Source of the DNA: a virus
IMG/VR virus record: IMGVR_UViG_3300028394_000312
Coordinates: 1 to 23,468 of that record
DNA: 23,468 nt
Strand: one strand, 5' to 3'
Shown here: positions 5,056 through 11,549 of the stretch, one piece after another
How the letters are laid out: each line of letters opens with the position of its first letter
Numbering within the stretch: position 1 is the first letter of the stretch
Notes under the pieces: generated by a model
Database searches by the model: none
What the model was told of the DNA's origin: nothing
What the model saw: only the letters and a program-made list of their open reading frames with translations
Program-made: the position numbers and the translations under genes

Positions 5056-5229
5056 TTAGTTTTTTAATAGTTGCAAATCAGGTCTGTCTTCATCAACTTT
5101 GCGGCCCATCTGCTTTGCGTTAATTCTTATTGAATTTAATTTCCTGTATTGTTTGCAAAGTGATTCAAGCATTGCAATTCTTTCACTCATTGGAACGTAT
5201 AAAAGCATTTGTTCAATTTCTTTTTTCAT
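5056..5229 (-). CDS. Small hypothetical protein (57 aa)
   Basis: A 57-codon frame beginning MKKEIEQMLLYVPMSERIAM and ending DRPDLQLLKN. It is helical and basic in the middle (KQYRKLNSIRINAKQMGRK). It occupies a gap between the exonuclease gene and the 94-aa gene that would otherwise be about 300 bases of non-coding DNA. The leader before its ATG contains three 11-bp repeats of CAAACAAACTA type. No family is recognised. Confidence 0.6.
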   Translation of the reverse strand: MKKEIEQMLLYVPMSERIAMLESLCKQYRKLNSIRINAKQMGRKVDEDRPDLQLLKN

Positions 5230-5261
5230 AGTTTGTTTGTAGTTATTTTGTAGTTTGTTTG
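5229..5261. repeat. Three 11-bp tandem repeats in the leader of the 57-aa gene
   Basis: TAGTTTGTTTG (5229-5239), TAGTTATTTTG (5240-5250) and TAGTTTGTTTG (5251-5261) follow one another; the middle copy differs at two bases. On the minus strand they make an A-rich CAAACAAACTA leader that runs into the start codon, so the repeats may tune translation. Confidence 0.8.
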
Positions 5262-5294
5262 TCAGTTTTAACCTTACATTTAAGATATGATTAA

Positions 5295-6050
5295 TTACTT
5301 ATCAATTTTAGTATGAAATTTTCCGCACGTTGTACATCTCATTTGTATCTTTTTTACTCCTGAGGCAGATACCATTTTTCTTGCCCTAATTATTTGGTCA
5401 GAACCGCACTCAGGACATGAACCTCTATCCCCCCCAAAGATAACTCCATAATGTGTCTTTGCTTCAGTATGCTTTGATAATTCTTTGTAAACTTTCTCCA
5501 GTACTATAACATCCATTTTACAATATTTGACCATCTTGCCCATGCTCACTTTACACTTGTTTAGCATTATCTCTTTCCACATGCCGTAATCTGTCTTTAT
5601 TTTTTGGCCAACTCCTAAAAACTTTGCAATGTAATCTAACTTATTACTGTTGAATTTAAACTTTGACCGACTAATTTTCAAGGTGTCAATGGTGACATAC
5701 TTAGGAAACATATCTATCCGATGAAATAAGCACCTTGTTCTTATCCAACTCAAGTCAAATCTATCTCCATTATGACCGACAAGCTCATCCGCCAAACTTG
5801 CAATTTCTACAAACTTTGATAATAGTTTCTTATCGCATTGTTTACTATCCCATTCTAACGAATGCACTTCCTTTGAATCTTCCCACTTGTAGCAGATGCA
5901 GATGATAGCACGTTCTTTGATAATGCTTTCAGGGCCAATGTTAAGTTTGAATCCTGACTGCCAAAATAAACCAATGTTGGCTGAAACCTCAATATCAAAG
6001 AATAATCGTTTTCTGTTTGTTCTAACTTTGTTTAAAGTCATTAAAGTCAT
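5295..6050 (-). CDS. RNase H-fold 3'-5' exonuclease with C-terminal zinc ribbon
   Basis: A 251-residue DnaQ-like exonuclease. The three Exo motifs are visible: FFDIEVS with Asp19 and Glu21, GHNGDRFDLSWI with Asp96/Asp99, and YCKMDVIVLEKVY with Tyr176 and Asp180. These residues bind two metal ions in this family. Residues 212-243 form a zinc ribbon, with Cys212-x2-Cys215 and Cys239-x2-Cys242 (CPECGS...CTTCGK), probably for DNA or RNA binding. The start codon overlaps the endolysin stop (ATGA). Likely work is nucleic acid degradation or processing in the phage cycle; the substrate cannot be read from sequence. A small possibility is a predicted predominantly RNase role. Confidence 0.82.
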   Translation of the reverse strand: MTLMTLNKVRTNRKRLFFDIEVSANIGLFWQSGFKLNIGPESIIKERAIICICYKWEDSKEVHSLEWDSKQCDKKLLSKFVEIASLADELVGHNGDRFDLSWIRTRCLFHRIDMFPKYVTIDTLKISRSKFKFNSNKLDYIAKFLGVGQKIKTDYGMWKEIMLNKCKVSMGKMVKYCKMDVIVLEKVYKELSKHTEAKTHYGVIFGGDRGSCPECGSDQIIRARKMVSASGVKKIQMRCTTCGKFHTKIDK

Positions 6051-6484
6051 ATAGTAAAGTATAGATTTGCTTCTTCTTTCCTACGTTTAATTAAACCCTT
6101 TAAAACCTTTCCCTTAGCACTTATATACTTTGTCTCAAACCATGTCCTAATCTCCTCGTTTGATGCCTTAGAATTGATTAAATTGTATAAGGTTAATGAA
6201 CCTCCAGTATTAAAGGTATAACTTAATAATGAATCAAATTGATTTTGATTTAATTGGACTGTCACTTTCTTTTGAATAATTGTGACAAACTTGCTCAAAG
6301 TTGATAGTAATAATTTTTCCGCACCTTCCAAAGTAATAACCTCACCCATCTTTACTGGCTTACCATCTTGCCAAAAAGTGTTACCATATCCAATAGTAGC
6401 TTTGTTTGCTGGACATAAGTACGCCTTTAGTTGACATCCCTCATATTTTTTTATTAGGTCAATGCAATTCTTTGATGGTGTCAT
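6047..6484 (-). CDS. GH24 (T4-type) lysozyme, endolysin
   Basis: A 145-residue endolysin that cleaves peptidoglycan between N-acetylmuramic acid and N-acetylglucosamine. The catalytic region reads LIKKYEGCQLKAYLCPANKA then TIGYGNT. Glu15 is the acid; position 24, which is Asp20 in T4 lysozyme, is Cys, followed by Thr30, the E-8-C-5-T spacing known from phage P21 R-type lysozymes. The C-terminal part (NQFDSLLSYTFNTGG, FETKYISAKGKVLKGLIKRR, EEANLYF) fits the family. No signal peptide is present, so release depends on the holin. ATG at 6484 is chosen over a TTG at 6520, since GH24 proteins start about 13 residues before the acid. It overlaps the exonuclease by 4 bp and follows the lipoprotein gene. 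Confidence 0.93.
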   Translation of the reverse strand: MTPSKNCIDLIKKYEGCQLKAYLCPANKATIGYGNTFWQDGKPVKMGEVITLEGAEKLLLSTLSKFVTIIQKKVTVQLNQNQFDSLLSYTFNTGGSLTLYNLINSKASNEEIRTWFETKYISAKGKVLKGLIKRRKEEANLYFTI

Positions 6485-6497
6485 TGAATTTATTTTT

Positions 6498-6971
6498 TTA
6501 CTTTCTAAAAAAGTGAACAATAATTGAAATCAGTAAAGCTATCAATAACCATAAATTTAACTTTGTACTATTTTCATATTTCTTATGAGCTTTCTCCCTA
6601 TCTACAATAAATTCCTGAATGATAGTTTTATCGGCCATACTTTGCTTAACAATAGTATCGTGGATGACTGGTAAGTTTTTATAAATGTTTCTATATATGT
6701 AAACTAATCTTTGATTATACTTCAATAACTCAATAGTATCTGCTTTGTAGATTGTATCAATTCTTAGGTCATTTAAGACATTAATTGTATCAAACCATGA
6801 CTTGTATTGGGTAGAATCAGAAATAGTCTTAATCGGGATGCAAGGATACCACAATGCCGATTTAGTAGCGACTACTTCAGGAAAGTTAATTTGTGCCTTA
6901 TTCATTTGCCTTTCAGCTTTCTTAACTGAATAGCACCCCGATAAAATAAGTAATAAAATTAAAAATCTCAT
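6498..6971 (-). CDS. Candidate unimolecular spanin (lipoprotein with C-terminal membrane segment)
   Basis: A 157-residue protein with a lipoprotein signal, MRFLILLLILSGC, in which LSGC is the lipobox and Cys13 would be lipid-anchored; Tyr at +2 suits outer membrane sorting. The middle is a polar, partly helical periplasmic region containing repeated DTI/DTI-type runs. The last 20 residues are a hydrophobic segment with a basic end (LWLLIALLISIIVHFFRK). A lipid anchor at one end and an inner-membrane segment at the other is the layout of the phage T1 gp11 u-spanin, which links both membranes and fuses them at lysis. ATG at 6971 is preferred to an upstream TTG. The neighbours are endolysin and holin. 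Assignment is inference from topology and position. Confidence 0.68.
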   Translation of the reverse strand: MRFLILLLILSGCYSVKKAERQMNKAQINFPEVVATKSALWYPCIPIKTISDSTQYKSWFDTINVLNDLRIDTIYKADTIELLKYNQRLVYIYRNIYKNLPVIHDTIVKQSMADKTIIQEFIVDREKAHKKYENSTKLNLWLLIALLISIIVHFFRK

Positions 6972-7075
6972 TTTAATAAATTTTAGTGAGTGTGGTAAGC
7001 TACTTTGCAATCACTTATTCCAATCCTATGGGACTGGTCTTTTCTTTAGATGAACCCTTTCACTGGTAACCTTTC

Positions 7076-7300
7076 TTACTTTTCCTTTTTGAAAGTTTGT
7101 CCAGTTGAATTAGTGAACAAGTTCTTTAATAAATAACCCAATGCTGAAGTCAATGCAGTAGTGCCAACTAACTTCCAATCAAATACTAAACTTCCAGCTT
7201 GTACAGTTGTGTAGACAATTGTCATTACTGAAGTCAATACTGCGAGAATCAATCCTTTACCTAAATCGTTTAGGTCAATGTTCAAAAATGGTGATTTCAT
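7076..7300 (-). CDS. Probable holin, two membrane segments (74 aa)
   Basis: A 74-residue protein beginning MKSPFLNIDLNDLGKGLILA. It has two hydrophobic helices, about residues 15-35 (GKGLILAVLTSVMTIVYTTV) and 44-62 (LVGTTALTSALGYLLKNLF), and a short basic tail (GQTFKKEK). Small proteins of this form next to endolysins are holins, which form inner-membrane holes that release the lysozyme. It precedes the candidate spanin and endolysin, in the order of a lysis cassette. The 104-bp gap before the next gene (6972-7075) shows only a weak imperfect hairpin near 6980-7015 and no coding frame. Confidence 0.75.
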   Translation of the reverse strand: MKSPFLNIDLNDLGKGLILAVLTSVMTIVYTTVQAGSLVFDWKLVGTTALTSALGYLLKNLFTNSTGQTFKKEK

Positions 7301-7318
7301 ATTTGTTTGTTTTTAGTT

Positions 7319-7528
7319 TTACTTTTCTAATCTTACTATTCGCACTTCATGGTCGCTTACATCATCCTTCAATCTTTCAATGTCTTTCTTATTGCTAACG
7401 TCTGACAATAGTATATTTTGAACCGTTTGCTCAAACTTAACTATTTTGCCAATTAGCATCTTGCCGATATACCCAATAATAGCAATTAATAATCCTATCA
7501 GGATGTTGGTCAATTCTTGTGGTGTCAT
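7319..7528 (-). CDS. Small membrane protein with coiled coil, XhlA-like (69 aa)
   Basis: A 69-residue protein with one hydrophobic helix near residues 6-24 (LTNILIGLLIAIIGYIGKML) followed by an extended charged coiled coil (KKDIERLKDDVSDHEVRIVR). This layout resembles small lysis-associated proteins such as XhlA, but with the membrane segment at the N-terminus. It sits directly before the holin gene and one base after the 67-aa gene, so it may be a holin-like partner or an antiholin. Role inferred from topology and place in the cassette. Confidence 0.65.
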   Translation of the reverse strand: MTPQELTNILIGLLIAIIGYIGKMLIGKIVKFEQTVQNILLSDVSNKKDIERLKDDVSDHEVRIVRLEK

Positions 7529-7529
7529 G

Positions 7530-7733
7530 TTAATTATTTATTGCTTCTCTGTCTGTAATATATTTGTTTGTTATTAAATCGGAAATGTATCCAAAAGTCC
7601 CATCAATTAAAGGAATGGCATCTGCGTATCTTTTAGTTATATCACCAACTGCATCTCCTATACTTTCTCCCTTACATACGATTTTATCAATATCGTTTAT
7701 TTCTTGCTCTGTATTATATACGAATATTAACAT
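7530..7733 (-). CDS. Hypothetical protein (67 aa) between adsorption and lysis genes
   Basis: A 67-residue acidic protein beginning MLIFVYNTEQEINDIDKIVC and containing YADAIPLIDGTFGYISDLI. It has no signal peptide or full-length membrane helix. It starts one base after the stop of the GH54/LamG-like gene and ends one base before the next gene (TAA, C, ATG at each junction), so it is translated as part of the same run. No family is recognised. It might be a small virion or assembly factor because it follows the fibre genes. Confidence 0.7.
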   Translation of the reverse strand: MLIFVYNTEQEINDIDKIVCKGESIGDAVGDITKRYADAIPLIDGTFGYISDLITNKYITDREAINN

Positions 7734-7734
7734 G

Positions 7735-8604
7735 TTAATAAATTGAATAGTAAGTATTTAAATTAGTTTCCATTGCATTTCTATTTGTTCCTTTGTCGCT
7801 TGTATATCCTATTACTTCAAAAATATTCGCATTTGCATAAATACCAGCCGTTCCACTTGTTCCTATTTTAAATGTTGCAGATGTATAATTATAAATAGAT
7901 GTTACAATAGATGAATTTGTTGAATTTAGATAATAACTACTTGTTGTTCCTACTCTTGTTATAAATCCAATATGCTTAGATAATATAGAATTTGTTATAC
8001 TTGCTGGAGTTCCTGCTAAAATAGAAAATTGATAAGTAGTACCAGTAGTTCTCCAAATATATGACCACCCATAAAGTGTGCTAAATCTATTTCCAAAAAA
8101 ATCATTATTACTATTTGTGTGACTACCGATTGCAGTAATAAAACTAAAAGTACCTCCATTAAATAAAACACTTGAAGTTGATAAAGATAAACTTGTTGCA
8201 GTATTTATACATATAATTCCGCCTTGTCTATTAACTACTCCACTTGTAATTATCTTTGGTTGACTTGCTGCCGTTGCTTGTGTTGCATCATTTCCGCTAC
8301 CACTTTGGTCATACCATGTAACTACAAATCCATTGTTTGCACCTACAAATGTTTTCATAGATGCAGTATCAATAGCATTGTTTATAAATCCAATATCTTG
8401 CTCAGTATTATCACTTGACCTCCTTACTCTTATACAACTCCCTGAATAATTGCTATTTAGTTTTCGCAAACTTAAAGCTATTGTTGCTGAAGGATAAATG
8501 TCTAAAAATAACGTACCTAAATTAGATTTGTATAATTGATTGCAACGGACAATTTGCCCATTAACTCCTATTGATAATAAAATAAAAAATAAAAGTAATC
8601 TCAT
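7735..8604 (-). CDS. Secreted-type GH54/LamG-like tail or receptor-binding protein
   Basis: A 289-residue protein with an N-terminal Sec signal peptide, MRLLLFFILLSIGVNGQ. Residues about 43-118 match the arabinofuranosidase B-like domain common in phage adsorption proteins: RVRRSSDNTEQDIGF (59-73) and TWYDQSGSGNDATQ (96-109) are its hallmark motifs. The rest, to residue 289, has LamG-like beta patterns with Ser/Thr/Asn-rich strands. Such proteins are typical carbohydrate-binding tips of tails; catalytic residues are not evident, so binding is likelier than hydrolysis. It follows the 544-aa fibre gene by 7 bases. The signal peptide is odd for a cytoplasmically assembled virion part. Confidence 0.75.
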   Translation of the reverse strand: MRLLLFFILLSIGVNGQIVRCNQLYKSNLGTLFLDIYPSATIALSLRKLNSNYSGSCIRVRRSSDNTEQDIGFINNAIDTASMKTFVGANNGFVVTWYDQSGSGNDATQATAASQPKIITSGVVNRQGGIICINTATSLSLSTSSVLFNGGTFSFITAIGSHTNSNNDFFGNRFSTLYGWSYIWRTTGTTYQFSILAGTPASITNSILSKHIGFITRVGTTSSYYLNSTNSSIVTSIYNYTSATFKIGTSGTAGIYANANIFEVIGYTSDKGTNRNAMETNLNTYYSIY

Positions 8605-8611
8605 TGTTTAA

Positions 8612-10246
8612 TTATCTTCTTAATTTATTTCCAAATAATGTTAAAGTAAAATAAGTTGGCTTTGTTGTTACCGTTCCAGTTTGAACCCAAACCCAATTAC
8701 CTTGTGGAATTTTTGTGTTATCCAATGAAGTAACTAAGGTACCAGTATAAATATTAGTTGCAGTACTTCCAGCAATAACTAATTTAGTTGCCCCAGCCGT
8801 AACTCCTAAGCTATCATTAAAATAAACAGTAGCATTAATAGATGGACTTGTTCCTTGTAATCCTATTCTTAATGATGTGACATTAATTGTATCGGAATAA
8901 TCATTGTAAAACGAGCCGTAAATAGCCGAAGTAGTAAATGCAGAAGTATCACCCGCCGCTGCACTTCCAGCACCAAAAACAAACATTGGAATAGTATCTA
9001 TTTGTTTTGTATAAGCAGTTAAAGATATTGAACGAACATAGTTTGTAAGCATAGTTGAAGTATCTGCATACTCAACATATTTAGAAAGCATTGCCGCAGT
9101 ATCTGAAATATTTACCTTTAGTGCAACATTTGTCTTTGTTGCTATCGTTCCAACTGTATCAACTATTGAATAAATATTTTTATTCTTCCAAACTTTTTGA
9201 GTATCGGAATAAGCAAGAACCTGATTGTTTAATTTACTATTTATTTGTACATCATGGATTTCATCAAGCTCGTAACCATTTTGACATTTAACAAATATTG
9301 CACCATTACCAGCATTTGATTTTACCACCACTCCAAGATATACAAGATGTGTCGGAGCTTGTGGTTTTACTTTTGTATAATTTCCTGATATTGTATCAAG
9401 ATAAATAATATCCCCATTTGAAAATGCTGATGTATTTAGCTTCTCAATCTTACCGCTTAAAATAACCCAACCAGTATCTTGATTTGCTATTGTTCCACTA
9501 ACAAAGCCAAGTGTATTTGCTGAAGTAGAATCTCCTTTGCTATTTGCTAATCTTACCGCTGGTGCTTCATTGTTATTTCCTGATGTAGTCAATGCAACTA
9601 CCTTGCCATTGGTAAGTGTTACTCCAGCGTCATTGTGAACTTTAACCATTACAATCGTAGCAGTATCATTTCCAAATCTACCATTTTGACCACCACCGCC
9701 AACACTATCTTTAATAGCAAACCTAACTCCACCCTTGTAAAATATTATTGAATCCTTACCAGCTATTCTTGTAATGCTTTGAATCCATCTATTTGCAGTA
9801 TCTACTGAATGCAGATAAGGACTTAGCATAGCACTTGTATCTGCTATATTAACCTTTAAATTTATTCGGTTACTTAAAGATAATGTATCAATTTTTCTTA
9901 AATAATTTCCAAGCATTGAAGCAGTATCACTTATATTAACTTTCAAATTTATTCTATTACTCAAAGAAGTTGTGTCTAATGTACTTCCTATCTCACTCCA
10001 AATTAATGTCTTAGGATTGTATTTATAGAATTTATTATTACAGGAATCAAATGCAATGGCTGCCTTCTTGCTTACCGATACAACACTTTTTAAAGTTGGT
10101 ACTCCGCAAACTGTTGGAATCTGCAAGGTAGAATCAAACGCCATTCTATTAGCACGATAACCGTACTGCGGCATCTCTTGATAGACTTGTCCAAAACTGA
10201 CAAGACAAAAAATGACAAGACAAAAAGATAGTAATAATTTTCTCAT
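8612..10246 (-). CDS. Tail fibre-like protein with signal peptide and LKVNISDT repeats
   Basis: A 544-residue protein. Residues 1-20 (MRKLLLSFCLVIFCLVSFGQ) form a typical Sec signal peptide. Then comes a section with NKFYKYNPKT and IWSEIG; two tandem repeats of about 28 residues at about 92-148 (SLSNRINLKVNISDTASML, then SLSNRINLKVNIADTSAML); and a beta-rich fibre domain near residues 195-335, with TLTNGKVVALTTSG, SAFSNGDIIYLD and IFVKCQNGYELDEIHDV, a pattern known from many phage fibres. A third LKVNISDTAAML repeat follows, then a C-terminal beta domain to residue 544. ATG at 10246 is chosen because an upstream start would be TTG and overlap the previous gene. It likely builds the adsorption fibre with the next gene. 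Confidence 0.78.
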   Translation of the reverse strand: MRKLLLSFCLVIFCLVSFGQVYQEMPQYGYRANRMAFDSTLQIPTVCGVPTLKSVVSVSKKAAIAFDSCNNKFYKYNPKTLIWSEIGSTLDTTSLSNRINLKVNISDTASMLGNYLRKIDTLSLSNRINLKVNIADTSAMLSPYLHSVDTANRWIQSITRIAGKDSIIFYKGGVRFAIKDSVGGGGQNGRFGNDTATIVMVKVHNDAGVTLTNGKVVALTTSGNNNEAPAVRLANSKGDSTSANTLGFVSGTIANQDTGWVILSGKIEKLNTSAFSNGDIIYLDTISGNYTKVKPQAPTHLVYLGVVVKSNAGNGAIFVKCQNGYELDEIHDVQINSKLNNQVLAYSDTQKVWKNKNIYSIVDTVGTIATKTNVALKVNISDTAAMLSKYVEYADTSTMLTNYVRSISLTAYTKQIDTIPMFVFGAGSAAAGDTSAFTTSAIYGSFYNDYSDTINVTSLRIGLQGTSPSINATVYFNDSLGVTAGATKLVIAGSTATNIYTGTLVTSLDNTKIPQGNWVWVQTGTVTTKPTYFTLTLFGNKLRR

Positions 10247-10254
10247 ATTTAATA

Positions 10255-10686
10255 TTAAACTGGCATTGAACAAGCATCAAATTTTGATACGATTGATAGA
10301 TTAAATGTTAAAAAAATTCCGCTTAAATAATCCTCATATTTTTCACTTACTGCATCCCAACTTATTTGAGCGTCTATTGTATAAGGATTGCTTCCCTTTC
10401 TTAAAGTACTAATTAAATCAGCTGCAACTGAATGCATATCACTCACAACCTCCGTTTCAAATTCGCTCTCTACTCCTGACTTATCAAGTAGCCAAAGTTC
10501 AATGCTATAAGTTTGCTCACGCCCAGCATTTAATCCACCTCTATTAATTGAATAAGCCGCCAATGGAAAGGTAGGTTGCTCATCCCAATTTAACCACTCT
10601 ATCGGACTTGCAAACCTTACTGAGTGAATCATCTTGTTTGATTCTAACAGGGTTTGTATTTCCTTTACTACTTGATTGTAAGTCAT
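10255..10686 (-). CDS. Probable tail completion or neck protein (143 aa)
   Basis: A 143-residue protein beginning MTYNQVVKEIQTLLESNKMI and ending SIVSKFDACSMPV. It contains EWLNWDEQPTFPLAAYSIN, TYSIELWLLDKSGV and EDYLSGIFLTFNLSIVSKF: the mixed alpha/beta pattern and length of small head-tail joining or tail terminator-like proteins that follow the connector in phage structural operons. It follows the connector gene here, supporting the call. No diagnostic motif decides between tail completion and tail terminator. It is followed by the fibre gene and its start overlaps a dubious 56-aa frame. Confidence 0.6.
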   Translation of the reverse strand: MTYNQVVKEIQTLLESNKMIHSVRFASPIEWLNWDEQPTFPLAAYSINRGGLNAGREQTYSIELWLLDKSGVESEFETEVVSDMHSVAADLISTLRKGSNPYTIDAQISWDAVSEKYEDYLSGIFLTFNLSIVSKFDACSMPV

Positions 10687-10750
10687 TTAAATTTGAATTA
10701 AATTTTGCTTTTACTTTATTGATGTACTCTTTTTTGTACCCTTTACTCAT
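10580..10750 (-). CDS. Doubtful small basic frame (56 aa) overlapping the tail completion gene
   Basis: A 56-codon frame with ATG at 10750, four bases after the connector stop, beginning MSKGYKKEYINKVKAKFNSN. Its first 24 residues fill the 68-bp gap, but the rest overlaps the next gene's start by 107 bp. The basic N-terminal half looks protein-like, the second half could be a chance out-of-frame tail. It may be a real short gene or a remnant of one. Confidence 0.35.
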   Translation of the reverse strand: MSKGYKKEYINKVKAKFNSNLNDLQSSSKGNTNPVRIKQDDSLSKVCKSDRVVKLG

Positions 10751-10754
10751 AAAT

Positions 10755-11543
10755 TTATTGGTATAAGAACGTGAATACTTCTCCAGCCATTGCAATATCT
10801 CCAGTCGGTAAAGTTACTATGCCTGAAGTGATTTGCAAATATTGTGTATTTGAAGTTGCTGTAGTTGTAATTGATTTACTTAAACCACCTCTTGAAGCAA
10901 AGTAAGTAACCCTACCGGACATAGCAACGATTGTAAATGTAGTTTCATTACCAACCGCAACATAAGTAGCCACGTTTGGACTTGGTGTAGTGCTTGAGCT
11001 ATTCACATAACGAGCTGACCTTCTCTCACTTCCACCTAAGTAAATTGGACAAGTGTATGCCTTATCTTCAGGAAATATTACATCTAATCCCATTCCGTAA
11101 TTTAAGTATTGACTATAAAGTGAATAGTTCTCTTTTAGAAAACTTATCATCCGAGTATTATAATACTCAGCCATTGACTTATATTTCTGTTCCAATAGCT
11201 CCAAATCACTCCTTGATGGTGCCTGACTTTCTTCAGCCGTTTTTTGCAAGAATCCTTTTGAGAATAATTGATAACCCATTGTCATAGGAAGCATAGACAT
11301 CGTGTACCAAATTAGAGCATCAGTCATATAATCATCAATCAAAGTCTTTTCATTGACGCTTAAATTGTTTAAATCTATTCCAGTTTGTAACCTTTTATAA
11401 AGTGTGCTGCCAAGAATTGGCTGAATATAAATATCCCCAGCTACTTTTATCATCGGAAATAATTGCTTTCCGTCAATAGAATTGCTCGCACCTGTTCTTT
11501 CCTTAAAGGTCTGTTCTGTTATGAATAGAATATTTTTGCTCAT
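10755..11543 (-). CDS. Probable head-tail connector/adaptor protein, DUF6712-like (262 aa)
   Basis: A 262-residue protein in two parts. Residues 1-175 are helical (MSKNILFITEQTFKERTGAS; YIQPILGSTLYKRLQTG; LIDDYMTDALIWYTMSML) and resemble the DUF6712-type adaptor proteins that follow the portal in Bacteroidota phages. Residues about 185-262 are a Ser/Thr-rich beta-strand appendage (NVATYVAVGNETTFTIVAM; SGRVTYFASRG; EVFTFLYQ), probably a decoration or ring contact domain. It sits six bases after the portal, where a connector is expected. Adaptor function is inferred from this position and fold pattern. Confidence 0.7.
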   Translation of the reverse strand: MSKNILFITEQTFKERTGASNSIDGKQLFPMIKVAGDIYIQPILGSTLYKRLQTGIDLNNLSVNEKTLIDDYMTDALIWYTMSMLPMTMGYQLFSKGFLQKTAEESQAPSRSDLELLEQKYKSMAEYYNTRMISFLKENYSLYSQYLNYGMGLDVIFPEDKAYTCPIYLGGSERRSARYVNSSSTTPSPNVATYVAVGNETTFTIVAMSGRVTYFASRGGLSKSITTTATSNTQYLQITSGIVTLPTGDIAMAGEVFTFLYQ

Positions 11544-11549
11544 TATAAT

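Noticed and set aside
6972-7075. Weak hairpin in the holin-lipoprotein gap
   Set aside because: AGTGA/TCACT arms with mismatches and no U-tract; no clear terminator or regulatory role.
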